In this document: positions 1-7,646 of the stretch, in pieces
Numbering within the stretch: position 1 is the stretch's first letter
Layout: each line of letters opens with the position of its first letter
NCBI RefSeq assembly: GCF_000515275.1
Contig: NZ_KI911560.1
Location: forward strand, 682,001-746,000
DNA from: Methylophilus sp. 5
GTDB taxonomy: Bacteria; Pseudomonadota; Gammaproteobacteria; Burkholderiales; Methylophilaceae
DNA length: 64,000 nt
Reading direction: 5' to 3'
Translations under genes and position numbers: made by a program
Notes under the pieces: model-generated
Databases searched by the model: none
Told to the model about the DNA's origin: nothing
The model's input: only the letters and a program-made list of their open reading frames with translations

Positions 1-595
1 ACTTGTCGCTGCCAAAATCAACTTTGGGCGCCGTTGAAATCGCTTTTTCGTTTTCAACCGTAAATGATGGTTTGGGCTGATAGCCAAACATCATGGCAGT
101 TAAATTATTAGGAAAACTACGCACAGCCACGTTGTATTGCTTCACCGACTCAATATAACGGTTGCGCGCCACCGTCACACGGTTTTCAGTACCTTCAAGC
201 TGTGCCTGCAAATCACGAAAGCTGGCGTCAGCCTTCAAGTTAGGATAGTTTTCAGACACTACCATCAAGCGTGACAACGCACTGGTCAACTGGCCTTGTG
301 CGGCCTGGAATTTAGCAAGCGCATCCGGGTCATTAAGTAGCTCAGGGGTCAACTGCATGCTACCTACTTTGGCACGGGCTTCGGTTACCTCAGTCAGCAC
401 TTTTTCTTCATGGCTGGCATAACCCTTAACGGTAGACACCAGGTTAGGCACCAAATCTGCACGGCGTTGATACTGGTTTAGCACCTCAGACCAGTTGGCC
501 TTGGCTTCTTCATCCAGGCTTTGAAACTGGTTATAGCCACAGCCAGACAGGCTCAAGGACGCTACCAGCAACAGCATATTTAATAATCGACGCAT
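1..595 (-). CDS. lemA: LemA family protein (C-terminus cut by window edge)
   Basis: The first 198 residues of a LemA-family protein are visible; the C-terminus runs off the window. The N-terminus has a short hydrophobic segment ending in a lipobox-like LSLSGC, so a lipoprotein or membrane-anchored form is likely. The LemA core follows: YNQFQSLDEEAKANWSEVLN, then QYQRRADLVPNLVSTVKGYA and the typical long helices (EVTEARAKVGS, ENYPNLKAD, RVTVARNRYIESV). The ATG at 593-595 has a GGAG Shine-Dalgarno about 8 nt upstream. LemA proteins are helical envelope proteins, often beside TPM-domain proteins; the downstream partner is outside the window. The exact function is unknown. Confidence 0.9.
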   Translation of the reverse strand, partial: MRRLLNMLLLVASLSLSGCGYNQFQSLDEEAKANWSEVLNQYQRRADLVPNLVSTVKGYASHEEKVLTEVTEARAKVGSMQLTPELLNDPDALAKFQAAQGQLTSALSRLMVVSENYPNLKADASFRDLQAQLEGTENRVTVARNRYIESVKQYNVAVRSFPNNLTAMMFGYQPKPSFTVENEKAISTAPKVDFGSDK

Positions 596-672
596 GTCAG
601 ACTCCAGTCAAAAAACATTAAATTCAAATTTCACTTTATCACTGCTACAGATGCGGGCACTCCGGGCTTTAT

Positions 673-1383
673 TCAAGTTGCCACCTCCGCATTTTTGGCC
701 AGCAATAAACATATATCCTGCCAGACTTCCCGCTTCAACAACGGGTTCTCAAGCATCGCCTGCGGGGGATGAGTCACCACCACCATCAGGTCATCATAAG
801 TATGAACTTGGCCGCGAACTGCCGCCATATCCATAAAACTTGCCCCCAAAAACTGATTAGCCTCATGCAAGCCAAACAGCACGCAAAAGCGTGTTTTTAC
901 TTGCGCCATGCGCACTGTTTGCTGATGCAATACCACATCCTCAAGTGGCAACTGCAACGCACGCACAATGTTTTGCAACAACAATTGCGTTTGCGCATCA
1001 TTGGCATGCGGGCAATATAACAGCCACGGTGTTTGTATTAGCGGCTCAACAATAGGTTGAGGCAGCTCAGGGTGAGGCAGCAACGTTTGCGGCGCGACTG
1101 CGTCAGCTAATTCAATGTTATTGAGATGAGACTCATGTGCCTGCAGAGGTGCCTCAGGCTGCACCTCCTGTAAAGCGGGGAGCATTTCAGGCTCGGCATT
1201 CACCTGCGGCGGCACTGACTCTAAACCGGGAGCGACCAGCGGCGCTGCGGTAACTTCAATAGGCACGAGGGCCTCTGACTCGACCTGTGTCGCAGACGGC
1301 ACACTGCCTGCCACAGGCACGCGCGCACGCCAAACCGGCAGCAACTCCAACTCACGCAACATGTCTTCGCGGCCTACACTCAC
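673..1383 (-). CDS. holD: Probable DNA polymerase III psi subunit (HolD-like) with a degenerate uracil-DNA-glycosylase-like domain
   Basis: The frame is open from a TTG at 1413, but the GTG at 1381-1383 has a strong GAGGAG Shine-Dalgarno 6 nt upstream, giving 236 residues. From memory of E. coli psi, the N-terminus (MLRELELLPVWRARVP, Trp at residue 18) resembles the psi peptide that docks on the clamp-loader collar (Trp17). A Pro/Glu/Ala-rich linker of about 90 residues follows. The C-terminal part (about 119-236) matches psi in IVRALQLPLEDVVL and VWQDICLLL. It also reads like the end of a family 4 uracil-DNA glycosylase (LGAS...AVRGQVHTYDDLMVVVTHPP). The glycosylase N-terminal active-site motif and Fe-S cysteines are missing, so glycosylase activity is not expected. 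The gene lies next to rimI, as holD does in E. coli. Role as holD is inference. Confidence 0.6.
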   Translation of the reverse strand: MSVGREDMLRELELLPVWRARVPVAGSVPSATQVESEALVPIEVTAAPLVAPGLESVPPQVNAEPEMLPALQEVQPEAPLQAHESHLNNIELADAVAPQTLLPHPELPQPIVEPLIQTPWLLYCPHANDAQTQLLLQNIVRALQLPLEDVVLHQQTVRMAQVKTRFCVLFGLHEANQFLGASFMDMAAVRGQVHTYDDLMVVVTHPPQAMLENPLLKREVWQDICLLLAKNAEVAT

Positions 1384-1413
1384 CAAGCGCTCCTCATCAT
1401 CAAGTGCTTCCAA

Positions 1414-1875
1414 TCATAAAGCCAAGCCCATCAACACGGCATCTTCGCGACCAGTCTGGGTTGGATAATAATTGCGGCGTACGCCCATCTCACAAAACCC
1501 CATAGACTCATATAGCATGATCGCAGTGGTATTACTCACGCGCACCTCAAGAAACATGTTGGCGGCCTGATGGCGCTGTGCAACCTCGACCATATGCGCC
1601 AGTAACGTACGCCCCAACCCCTGCCCCTGCAGTGGCTTGGCGATGCTGATATTGAGTAAATGCGCCTCGTCCAGCACCATCATCACCAGTGCATAACCCA
1701 CAATATCCGCGCCAATCTCCATCACCCAGGCACTATACCCGGCATTGAGCGAATCGTTAAAGTTGCCCAATGTCCATGGGTGGCTGTAAATCGTCGGCTC
1801 GATGCGGCTAATCGCAGCCAGATCGTCATACGTCATCGGGCGAAACGTCACGTGATGTTGGGGCAAGGCGCTCAT
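1414..1875 (-). CDS. rimI: Ribosomal protein alanine N-acetyltransferase RimI
   Basis: 153-residue GNAT acetyltransferase, full length for RimI, which acetylates the N-terminal alanine of ribosomal protein S18. The N-terminus reads FRPMTYDDLAAISRIE. The acetyl-CoA binding loop is visible as QGQGLGRTLLAHMV (about residues 82-95). The typical RimI end follows: FLEVRVSNTTAIMLYESMGF, then RRNYYP and DAVLMGL. It starts 4 nt after the tsaB stop and ends just before the HolD-like gene, so tsaB-rimI-holD is probably one transcript. Confidence 0.93.
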   Translation of the reverse strand: MSALPQHHVTFRPMTYDDLAAISRIEPTIYSHPWTLGNFNDSLNAGYSAWVMEIGADIVGYALVMMVLDEAHLLNISIAKPLQGQGLGRTLLAHMVEVAQRHQAANMFLEVRVSNTTAIMLYESMGFCEMGVRRNYYPTQTGREDAVLMGLAL

Positions 1876-1879
1876 GCAG

Positions 1880-2581
1880 CTATAACCTTTGCCCTTGCGC
1901 GCGCTCAGCCGCGGTCAATGCCACCCGATTACGCACATACAACGGAGCAGCAGCTTGTGCAGGCTGCGTATTACCCGCCGCAAACAACGGCTGGGCCAAC
2001 ATCAACATGGCACTTGCTTTAGGCATCATATCGGGGTAAACATTGCCAACCTGACCACTATATTTTTCCAATAACAGCTGCTCAAAGACACGCCAGCCCG
2101 CACCCGCGCCTATCCAGCCAGCGCCTTCTAACGCAGGCACCTCTTGTGGTTTGCACACGATGGGGGGCAACACCTCCAGCCAGCCATCAGCTTGCCGCAC
2201 CAATGCCGCGTGATACACCTCCCCCATGCGCGCATCCAGGCACACCACAACCTTTTCGGCTTGCACGGTTTGCCACGCAGTTTCGGCCACGGCCAGCACA
2301 GAGCTAATGCCCACCACCGGCAGGTTAGCCCCAAATGCCAAGCCTTGCGCCACACCAACCGCCACACGCACACCAGTAAAGGCACCGGGGCCAGTGCCGT
2401 AAACGAGACCACTCAACGCCGCCAGCCTCACATCGGCCTCAGTCAGTAAGCGCTGAATTTCAGGCAAAATGCGCTGTGAGGCAGCCGGGCCGGTGACTTC
2501 ATCAAACGTGAGTAAACCTGCCGCTGTTTGCAAGGCAAGTGACAGTGTTTCAGTGGAGGATTCGAGTGCGAGTAAATTCAT
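1880..2581 (-). CDS. tsaB: tRNA threonylcarbamoyladenosine biosynthesis protein TsaB
   Basis: TsaB is the partner of TsaD in making the t6A37 modification of ANN-decoding tRNAs. The conserved start MNLLALESSTETLSLAL argues for the ATG at 2579-2581, although the frame is open 28 codons further upstream. The ASKHA-fold signatures are present: YGTGPGAFTGVRVAVGVAQG (about residues 68-87) and LDARMGEVYHA. The end reads APLYVRNRVALTAAERA, as in the family. It is the first gene of a tightly packed set with rimI. A second ATG directly before (2582-2584) is an equal alternative start. Confidence 0.93.
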   Translation of the reverse strand: MNLLALESSTETLSLALQTAAGLLTFDEVTGPAASQRILPEIQRLLTEADVRLAALSGLVYGTGPGAFTGVRVAVGVAQGLAFGANLPVVGISSVLAVAETAWQTVQAEKVVVCLDARMGEVYHAALVRQADGWLEVLPPIVCKPQEVPALEGAGWIGAGAGWRVFEQLLLEKYSGQVGNVYPDMMPKASAMLMLAQPLFAAGNTQPAQAAAPLYVRNRVALTAAERAQGQRL

Positions 2582-2687
2582 CATAGCGAGAGCCAAGGCG
2601 TTATTTTGCCATAAGGACGCCTGCTCATGCAGCGATTCCTTAAGATAGTCACCTTGAACGAACACTCACCCGCATGTTATTATAAAC

Positions 2688-2706
2688 AATAATCAATCTC
2701 ATTATC
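2688..2706 (+). promoter_or_regulatory. Candidate Fur box upstream of the PEP-CTERM gene
   Basis: The 19-mer AATAATCAATCTCATTATC matches the classical Fur consensus GATAATGATAATCATTATC at 14 of 19 positions by eye. It sits about 40 nt before the start of the PEP-CTERM protein gene, in the divergent spacer with tsaB. Its core (ATC-ATCTCATTATC type) resembles the box at 63845-63863. This suggests iron-repressed expression, by inference. Confidence 0.5.
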
Positions 2707-2745
2707 ATGTTGATTACTATTATAATATTTTGAAGAGGACAAATT

Positions 2746-3420
2746 ATGTATCGTCATTTATTCGCCAGCCTGGCATTGATAACCACCATGGCTTTTTCCG
2801 GGCAAGCAGCGGCGTTAACAACCCCATACACAGAAACCTTCACAGACGGCATTTCCGGCTGGACAACTGGCGCCAACCCTAACCAGATTATCGCCAGTGG
2901 CGGCGCTGACGGCGGCGCCTATCTGAGCACAACCGCCAGCCCAACGGCCAGCGCATTCGGTGCTGTATCAGTACTGTTTCGTTGCGAGAGTACAGCCTGT
3001 AGCGATGGCGCTTTTCAGGGCGACTGGCGTGATGACTTGGTATTAAGCTGGTATTTCCGTCACGATGCCGATATCGCATTGCAAGCCTACGCGCGTATTG
3101 CCGCCCCGAGCAACAACCCAGGCGCGAGCGCCATCGTCTCCACCTGGGTAGAGCCTAACACCTGGACACGTATTGACCTGATCATCGACGCATCCAACCC
3201 GGCCTTTACCAGCTTTTCCGGTCAATCATTTGATGCAGTATTTGATGATGTTGGCCGTGTACAACTAGGCCTCAGCCTGCCTGCCGGTTTTAGTGGCAGC
3301 AACCTGCGTTTTGACCTGGATGCAGTGAGTATTTCTACCGTACCGGAACCAGAAAGCTATGCATTAATGGTAGCTGGTTTATTGTTGATGGGTGCTGTTA
3401 GCCGTCGTAAGCAAAAATAA
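2746..3420 (+). CDS. PEP-CTERM sorting domain-containing exported protein
   Basis: 224-residue secreted protein. The N-terminal signal peptide is MYRHLFASLALITTMAFSGQ followed by AAA. The middle (about 25-195) looks like a beta-sandwich with repeated Gly/Ser/Asp/Thr and one Cys pair (FRCESTACSDG). The C-terminus is a textbook PEP-CTERM signal: the VPEPESYA motif, a hydrophobic stretch LMVAGLLLMGAV and a basic tail SRRKQK. Such proteins are processed by an exosortase (EpsH/XrtA) and linked to exopolysaccharide export; no exosortase is encoded here. The start has an AAGAGG Shine-Dalgarno. The substrate or binding role of the middle domain is not recognisable. The upstream Fur box suggests iron control. 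Confidence 0.88.
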   Translation: MYRHLFASLALITTMAFSGQAAALTTPYTETFTDGISGWTTGANPNQIIASGGADGGAYLSTTASPTASAFGAVSVLFRCESTACSDGAFQGDWRDDLVLSWYFRHDADIALQAYARIAAPSNNPGASAIVSTWVEPNTWTRIDLIIDASNPAFTSFSGQSFDAVFDDVGRVQLGLSLPAGFSGSNLRFDLDAVSISTVPEPESYALMVAGLLLMGAVSRRKQK

Positions 3421-3441
3421 TCATTAGCGCGACTTGAAAAG

Positions 3442-3487
3442 GCGTGACCTCTCAGCATATGCACCGGAGGTCACGCTTTTTTGTTTT
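3442..3487 (+). terminator. Rho-independent terminator after the PEP-CTERM gene
   Basis: Perfect 10-bp inverted repeat GCGTGACCTC / GAGGTCACGC (3442-3451 and 3467-3476) followed by a T-rich tract, 21 nt after the stop codon. Confidence 0.85.
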
Positions 3488-3528
3488 TTAATGTGTGATA
3501 AGGTCACTCCTTGATGCGGCGCTACTGA

Positions 3529-4248
3529 GAAAGTAATTCTTTGATAAGCATTACTCGACATTCCAGCACTTATTGATTGTTATGGCGATTCGTTTCGCCT
3601 TGTTGGCGAGTCACTTTCTGGTGCTTGCCCCTCAGAAAGTAACCAAAGAAGAGGGCACCCAGCCATCACGGCCTAAAGGCTCCCTTGCGTTGCTCAACAA
3701 AATAAGCCGGTCACGAAACTCGCCCTGACAAGCCACACAAAACGTGGCTTGTTGCGGAGCTCAGACAGTCGCTCCCTCTACTCTTATTTTGTTTCCGCTA
3801 CTCAGCGTGATGGAATGGGATTCTTCTCATTTAAGTAGCAGCGAAGAAGTTTGGACGGTTCAAAACCAGATTCTTTTATTAAAGTTATCGATGGTTGCAG
3901 TCGCATGGTGTTCGGGGTCCCCATCTGCCGCGCCGAGTAGCGCAGGCAAAATAAGGACAAAGGGAGCGACTGTTCGAATCCCGCGGTGGCCTGCGGGGTG
4001 TGCAGGCCGCTAGGATGAGTTTCGTGACCGCTTATTTTGACGAGCAACGCAGGAATCAAGCGGAAGCTGGGGTGCATTTCTTTTGGTTACTTATTCTTTG
4101 GGCAAGCAAAGAAAAGTAACTCGCCAAAAAGGCGAAAAGAAACCTGCCAAACAACCACAAAATCCGGGTGGGCACCTATGCCCAGCCTACGCCGGAATGA
4201 CGAAGATAGGTTGAGCATACGAAATAGATCGATAAAAGAATGACCTTC
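3529..4248. repeat. Long palindromic dispersed repeat, copy A (cloverleaf type)
   Basis: First of four related non-coding elements. Outer ends are short inverted repeats (GAAAGTAATTCTTT at 3529; AAAGAATGACCTTC at 4248). The core is 3593-4137. Arms of about 100 bp (3593-3695 with 4042-4137, starting TTTCGCC...GGCGAAA) would pair as a closing stem. Inside lie three hairpins: left module 3698-3791 (basal stem CAAAATAAG/CTTATTTTG), apical hairpin 3796-3942 (CGCTACTC/GAGTAGCG) and right module 3947-4039 (again CAAAATAAG/CTTATTTTG). Junction spacers are only 2-4 nt. It fills the gap between the convergent PEP-CTERM and panB genes. Short reading frames inside recur as fragments in other copies and are not genes. 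Confidence 0.9.
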
Positions 4249-4278
4249 TAAAACGCCCCAACATCATGGCGCTAACAA

Positions 4279-5097
4279 CTAATAACTATGCTTAGCCTCC
4301 GGAAAACGCCCTTCCTTGACCGCTTTCACATACTCAACCACTGCCTGCTGCACACTCCCCGCCTGCTGCAAAAAGTTTTGCGCAAACCTGGGCGCTTTAT
4401 AGTCTTGCGGCGCTTTATCTGCCGGGCCGGTATAAATCCCCAGCAAATCCTGTAGCACCAGCACCTGCCCACTACAGCCCGCACCTGCACCTATGCCTAT
4501 CGTCGGCACATTAATCGCTTGGGTAATGTGCGTCGCCAGTGCCGCGGGCACCATTTCAAACAACACCATACTCACGCCTGCTTGCGCCATCGCTTGTGCA
4601 TCAGCCAGCATGGTATGTGCGCTTTCTTCTGTTTTACCTTGAATTTTATAGCCACCAAGCTTTTCAACCGATTGCGGCGTGAACCCCAGGTGTGCGCAAA
4701 CGGGCACGCCGTTTTCAACCAGAAACTGCGCCGTGGCGACCATGTTTCCACCACCTTCAATTTTCACGATATGCGCCCCGGCCGCCAGCAGCGCCTGTGC
4801 ATGACTGAGCGCTGCGGCTTGGTCATGCTCGTAACTACCGGCAGGCATATCGCTCATAATGACGGTGTTGGGTGCCCCCTTTGCCACAATACGCGTGTGG
4901 TAAAGCATGTCTTGCATGGTGACACCCAAGGTTGAGGTGGCGCCTTGCATGACCATGCCGAGTGAATCGCCCACCAACAGCACATCTACGCCCGCCAATG
5001 CCAGTAATTTGGCAAAGGTGGCGTCATAGCAAGTTAGCATGGCGATTTTTTCGCCTGATTTCGCTTTGGAAAGAAGGTTATTTAGCATGTGAGGCAA
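4279..5097 (-). CDS. panB: 3-methyl-2-oxobutanoate hydroxymethyltransferase (ketopantoate hydroxymethyltransferase)
   Basis: 272 residues, normal for PanB, which adds a hydroxymethyl group from methylene-tetrahydrofolate to alpha-ketoisovalerate in the first step of pantothenate synthesis. Motifs: MLTCYDATFAKL, the metal-binding region VLLVGDSLGMVMQG, KIEGG, VCAHLGFTPQSV, LFEMVPAALA and IGIGAGAGCSGQVLVLQDLLG. It follows a kinase gene, folK and pcnB on the same strand. The usual partner panC is not downstream; repeat copy A is there instead. Confidence 0.97.
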   Translation of the reverse strand: MPHMLNNLLSKAKSGEKIAMLTCYDATFAKLLALAGVDVLLVGDSLGMVMQGATSTLGVTMQDMLYHTRIVAKGAPNTVIMSDMPAGSYEHDQAAALSHAQALLAAGAHIVKIEGGGNMVATAQFLVENGVPVCAHLGFTPQSVEKLGGYKIQGKTEESAHTMLADAQAMAQAGVSMVLFEMVPAALATHITQAINVPTIGIGAGAGCSGQVLVLQDLLGIYTGPADKAPQDYKAPRFAQNFLQQAGSVQQAVVEYVKAVKEGRFPEAKHSY

Positions 5098-5127
5098 TCG
5101 CTTTGATCAAACAGCCAACGCCTGTTA

Positions 5128-5766
5128 TCAGAAATTAGGGTTAAAGTACTCGCGGCTGCTCTTAATTTGCCCAATCCGTTCAATCAGCAATTTAAAGGCT
5201 TCCGGGTCTTTAATAATATTGAGCTTTTCGTTGTTTACAATCAGCAAGGGCGAGGCATCGTAGCCGTGAAAAAACTCACTGTAAGCGTCGGCCAGGCGTG
5301 CAATATACTCGCGCGGCATGTCTTGTTCATAGCTGATATTACGCTCTTCAATACGGTCCATGAGCGCGTCAACCGGCGTTTGCAAATACACCACCAAATC
5401 TGGCTTGGGCGCTTTAAGTTGCAGATGATGGTAAATCTGGTGATAGAGCGAATACTCTTCATCATCCAGATTCAGGCGCGCAAACAATGGATCTTTTTCA
5501 AGAAAAAAATCTGACACCGTAGGCTGGCCAAACATATCGCGCTGGGCCATGTCTTCAATCTGGCGCGAGCGTTGAAACAGGAAAAATAACTGTGTTGGCA
5601 GTGCGTAGCGCTGGGCATCCTGATAAAAGCGGGTCAAAAACGGATTAGCCTCGGCTTTTTCAGACAGCAGTTCTACAGAAAATTGATCGGCCAGCATGCG
5701 TGCCAATGTGGTTTTACCACTGCCGATCGGACCTTCAATGACAACATAAGGAAAACGGGTAAACAT
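5128..5766 (-). CDS. Deoxynucleoside kinase family protein
   Basis: About 212 residues from the ATG at 5764-5766, chosen because it puts the P-loop at the N-terminus (FPYVVIEGPIGSGKTTLA) and avoids overlap with folK; the frame is open a further 14 codons. Family features: Walker A GPIGSGKT, QLFFLFQRSRQI, the lid region (DRIEERNISYEQDMP) and YIARLADAYSEFFHGYD. Deoxynucleoside/deoxyguanosine kinases phosphorylate deoxynucleosides for salvage. Genes of this type commonly sit between folK and panB in betaproteobacteria. Substrate preference cannot be read from the sequence. Confidence 0.85.
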   Translation of the reverse strand: MFTRFPYVVIEGPIGSGKTTLARMLADQFSVELLSEKAEANPFLTRFYQDAQRYALPTQLFFLFQRSRQIEDMAQRDMFGQPTVSDFFLEKDPLFARLNLDDEEYSLYHQIYHHLQLKAPKPDLVVYLQTPVDALMDRIEERNISYEQDMPREYIARLADAYSEFFHGYDASPLLIVNNEKLNIIKDPEAFKLLIERIGQIKSSREYFNPNF

Positions 5767-5779
5767 GGTTATTGCTCGT

Positions 5780-6265
5780 TCAGTGTTGGGCCAGTTTGCG
5801 CACGTCATTGTGCTGAAATTCTGCTGTCCATTCTACAACAGTCTTTCCTTGTGGCAGCATAAAGTCAGGCATAATTTCAGCCAAAGGTAAAATCACAAAG
5901 CCACGCTCATGCATGCGCGGATGTGGCAATTTCAACAACTCGGTATCCAGTTGCACGCCATCATAATCCAGCAAGTCAAGGTCAAGAATGCGCGGCGCGT
6001 TAGGAAACGGACGCTCGCGACCAAAGGTTTGCTCAATATCCAGCAGCAATTGCATCAACTGCGGGGCTGGTATCTCGGTTGTCACTTGCACCACGGCATT
6101 GATAAAATCAGGCTGATTATCGTAGCCAACCGGCGCGGTTGCATACAAGCTAGAAGCCTTAACTAACGTTAAGCCCCGCGTGCTGGCCAACGCGGCAATC
6201 GCGTTGCGCACCTGTGTTTCGGGCTGCTGCAAGTTACTACCCAGCGCAATCAGGGCTGTCGCCAT
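5780..6265 (-). CDS. folK: 2-amino-4-hydroxy-6-hydroxymethyldihydropteridine diphosphokinase
   Basis: 161-residue HPPK, the folate-pathway enzyme that transfers pyrophosphate from ATP to hydroxymethyldihydropterin. Visible motifs: ALIALGSNLQQPETQV at the N-terminus, SSLYATAPVGYDNQPDFINAV, ERPFPNAPRILDLDLLDYD (the conserved R-x-x-D-x-D-x-D/L metal and substrate site) and LPHPRMHERGFVILPLAEI. Its start codon overlaps the pcnB stop, so the two are probably translationally coupled. Confidence 0.97.
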   Translation of the reverse strand: MATALIALGSNLQQPETQVRNAIAALASTRGLTLVKASSLYATAPVGYDNQPDFINAVVQVTTEIPAPQLMQLLLDIEQTFGRERPFPNAPRILDLDLLDYDGVQLDTELLKLPHPRMHERGFVILPLAEIMPDFMLPQGKTVVEWTAEFQHNDVRKLAQH

Positions 6266-7611
6266 TAAGCGGATTCTCCGCCTGCAGGCTTTCTCTTACG
6301 CGGCTTACGGCGGCGTTTGCTCGGTCCACTTTCTGGCAGCAACATGGCGGTACGTTCATCTGTGCCTGCGTCGGCAAAACGCGTCCACCAGTCACCCAGC
6401 TCTTGTGGCAACTCACCAGAAGCACAGCGTAACAACAAGAAGTCGTAACCCGCACGGTATTTAGGGTTGGTGAGCAAGGCATAAGGACGCTTGCCCGAGC
6501 GTTGTTCAAAGCGCGGCTGCATCACCCAGATTTCTTTCATGGTCGCCGTATAGCGATTATGAATCGCCATTTTTTCTGCTTGCTTGTCGATGACTTCATT
6601 CATCGCCTCATGCAAAGCAGGCATCATATGCTCGCCACGCTTTTGCTTTTCTTGCCAGGCTTGCAGCACCTCGTGCCACAGCAAGGTAGCAAACAAAAAG
6701 CTGGGGTTAGAAGACTTGCCAGCCAAAATCCGTTCATCGGTATTTTTAAGCGCCAGCATGACAAATTTTTCACCCAGCGGCTGCTCCAATACTACGTCTA
6801 GCAAGGGCAGCAAGCCATGGTGCAACTGCTGCGCGCGCAAAGCATTGATGCTTTCAATGGCATGGCCTGACAAAAATAACTTTAACATCTCATCAAACAA
6901 GCGGCTGGGCGGCACGTCCTCCAGCAAATCAGCCAGTTTGCGTATTGGCGCCTCGGTCGAACGCTCCAGCTTTAAGCCTAGCTTGGCAGACAAGCGTACC
7001 GCACGCAGCATGCGCACCGGATCCTCTTGATAACGCGTCACCGGATCACCAATCATACGCAGCGTTTTGGCGCGAACATCTGCCACGCCATGATGAAAGT
7101 CGAGTACCTCCTGGCGCTTGGGGTCGTAATACAGTGCATTGGCCGTAAAGTCACGGCGCACAGAGTCTTCTTCAATGCCGCCAAATACGTTGTCACGAAT
7201 AATGCGACCACTATCGTTGGTTTCGGCATCACCCTCACTCAGGTGATGGCCGCGAAAGGTAGACACCTCAATGGTTTCATGCCCCCACAACACATGCACC
7301 AGCCGAAAACGGCGGCCAATAATGCGTGAGCGCCTAAATACCTTATGCACTTGCTCTGGCGTGGCATTGGTGGCCACATCAAAGTCTTTTGGTGGGTGGT
7401 TGAGCAGCAAGTCACGCACCGCGCCGCCAACAATATAGGCCTGAAACCCGGCCTTTTGCAGTTGGTCGCAGGTTTTCAATGCGGCCTGGCTGATGTGTTT
7501 CTGATTGATTTTATGTTTACCCGCCTGAATAATTTGCGCTGCAGGCAGTTGGGTATGGGTATTCGCGTTAGCACGACGACGGAATACTTTTTGCAGTAAT
7601 TGTTTAATCAT
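6265..7611 (-). CDS. pcnB: Polynucleotide adenylyltransferase (poly(A) polymerase I)
   Basis: 448 residues, class II nucleotidyltransferase. The catalytic core is AYIVGGAVRDLLL ... PKDFDVATNATPEQV (Gly-Gly loop plus DxD). The PcnB-specific stretch RRSRIIGRRFRLVHVLWG and VSTFRG separates it from CCA-adding enzymes. Further motifs: RRDFTANALYYDP, DPVTRYQEDPVRMLRAVRLSAKLG. The C-terminus is Arg/Lys-rich (SKRRRKPRKRKP), typical of proteobacterial PcnB and thought to bind RNA. It polyadenylates RNA 3' ends to promote decay. It is the first gene of the pcnB-folK-kinase-panB set. Confidence 0.95.
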   Translation of the reverse strand: MIKQLLQKVFRRRANANTHTQLPAAQIIQAGKHKINQKHISQAALKTCDQLQKAGFQAYIVGGAVRDLLLNHPPKDFDVATNATPEQVHKVFRRSRIIGRRFRLVHVLWGHETIEVSTFRGHHLSEGDAETNDSGRIIRDNVFGGIEEDSVRRDFTANALYYDPKRQEVLDFHHGVADVRAKTLRMIGDPVTRYQEDPVRMLRAVRLSAKLGLKLERSTEAPIRKLADLLEDVPPSRLFDEMLKLFLSGHAIESINALRAQQLHHGLLPLLDVVLEQPLGEKFVMLALKNTDERILAGKSSNPSFLFATLLWHEVLQAWQEKQKRGEHMMPALHEAMNEVIDKQAEKMAIHNRYTATMKEIWVMQPRFEQRSGKRPYALLTNPKYRAGYDFLLLRCASGELPQELGDWWTRFADAGTDERTAMLLPESGPSKRRRKPRKRKPAGGESA

Positions 7612-7646
7612 TTTTTTTTGCGTTTCGAGCGCCAGCCTGGGCCGCG

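Noticed and set aside
673..1383. Active uracil-DNA glycosylase
   Set aside because: Only the C-terminal part of the family is recognisable; the catalytic N-terminal motif and the four Fe-S cysteines are missing.
3969..3990. tRNA-like T-arm sequence (GTTCGAATCC) in repeat copy A
   Set aside because: No acceptor stem, D-arm or anticodon arm fits around it; it belongs to the right hairpin module.
3593..4137. The repeats as insertion sequences or CRISPR
   Set aside because: No transposase-coding frame is present in any copy, and there are no short regularly spaced repeats or spacers.
3744..4243. Several open frames of 60-140 codons inside repeat copies A-D (for example 3744-4013, 9143-9553, 27103-27384, 47041-47298)
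   Set aside because: They are translations of the palindromic repeat. The same peptide fragments recur in different frames and both strands (QKVTKEEGTQPSRP, SATQRDGMGF, FGYLFFGQAKKSN), with no conserved start or Shine-Dalgarno.
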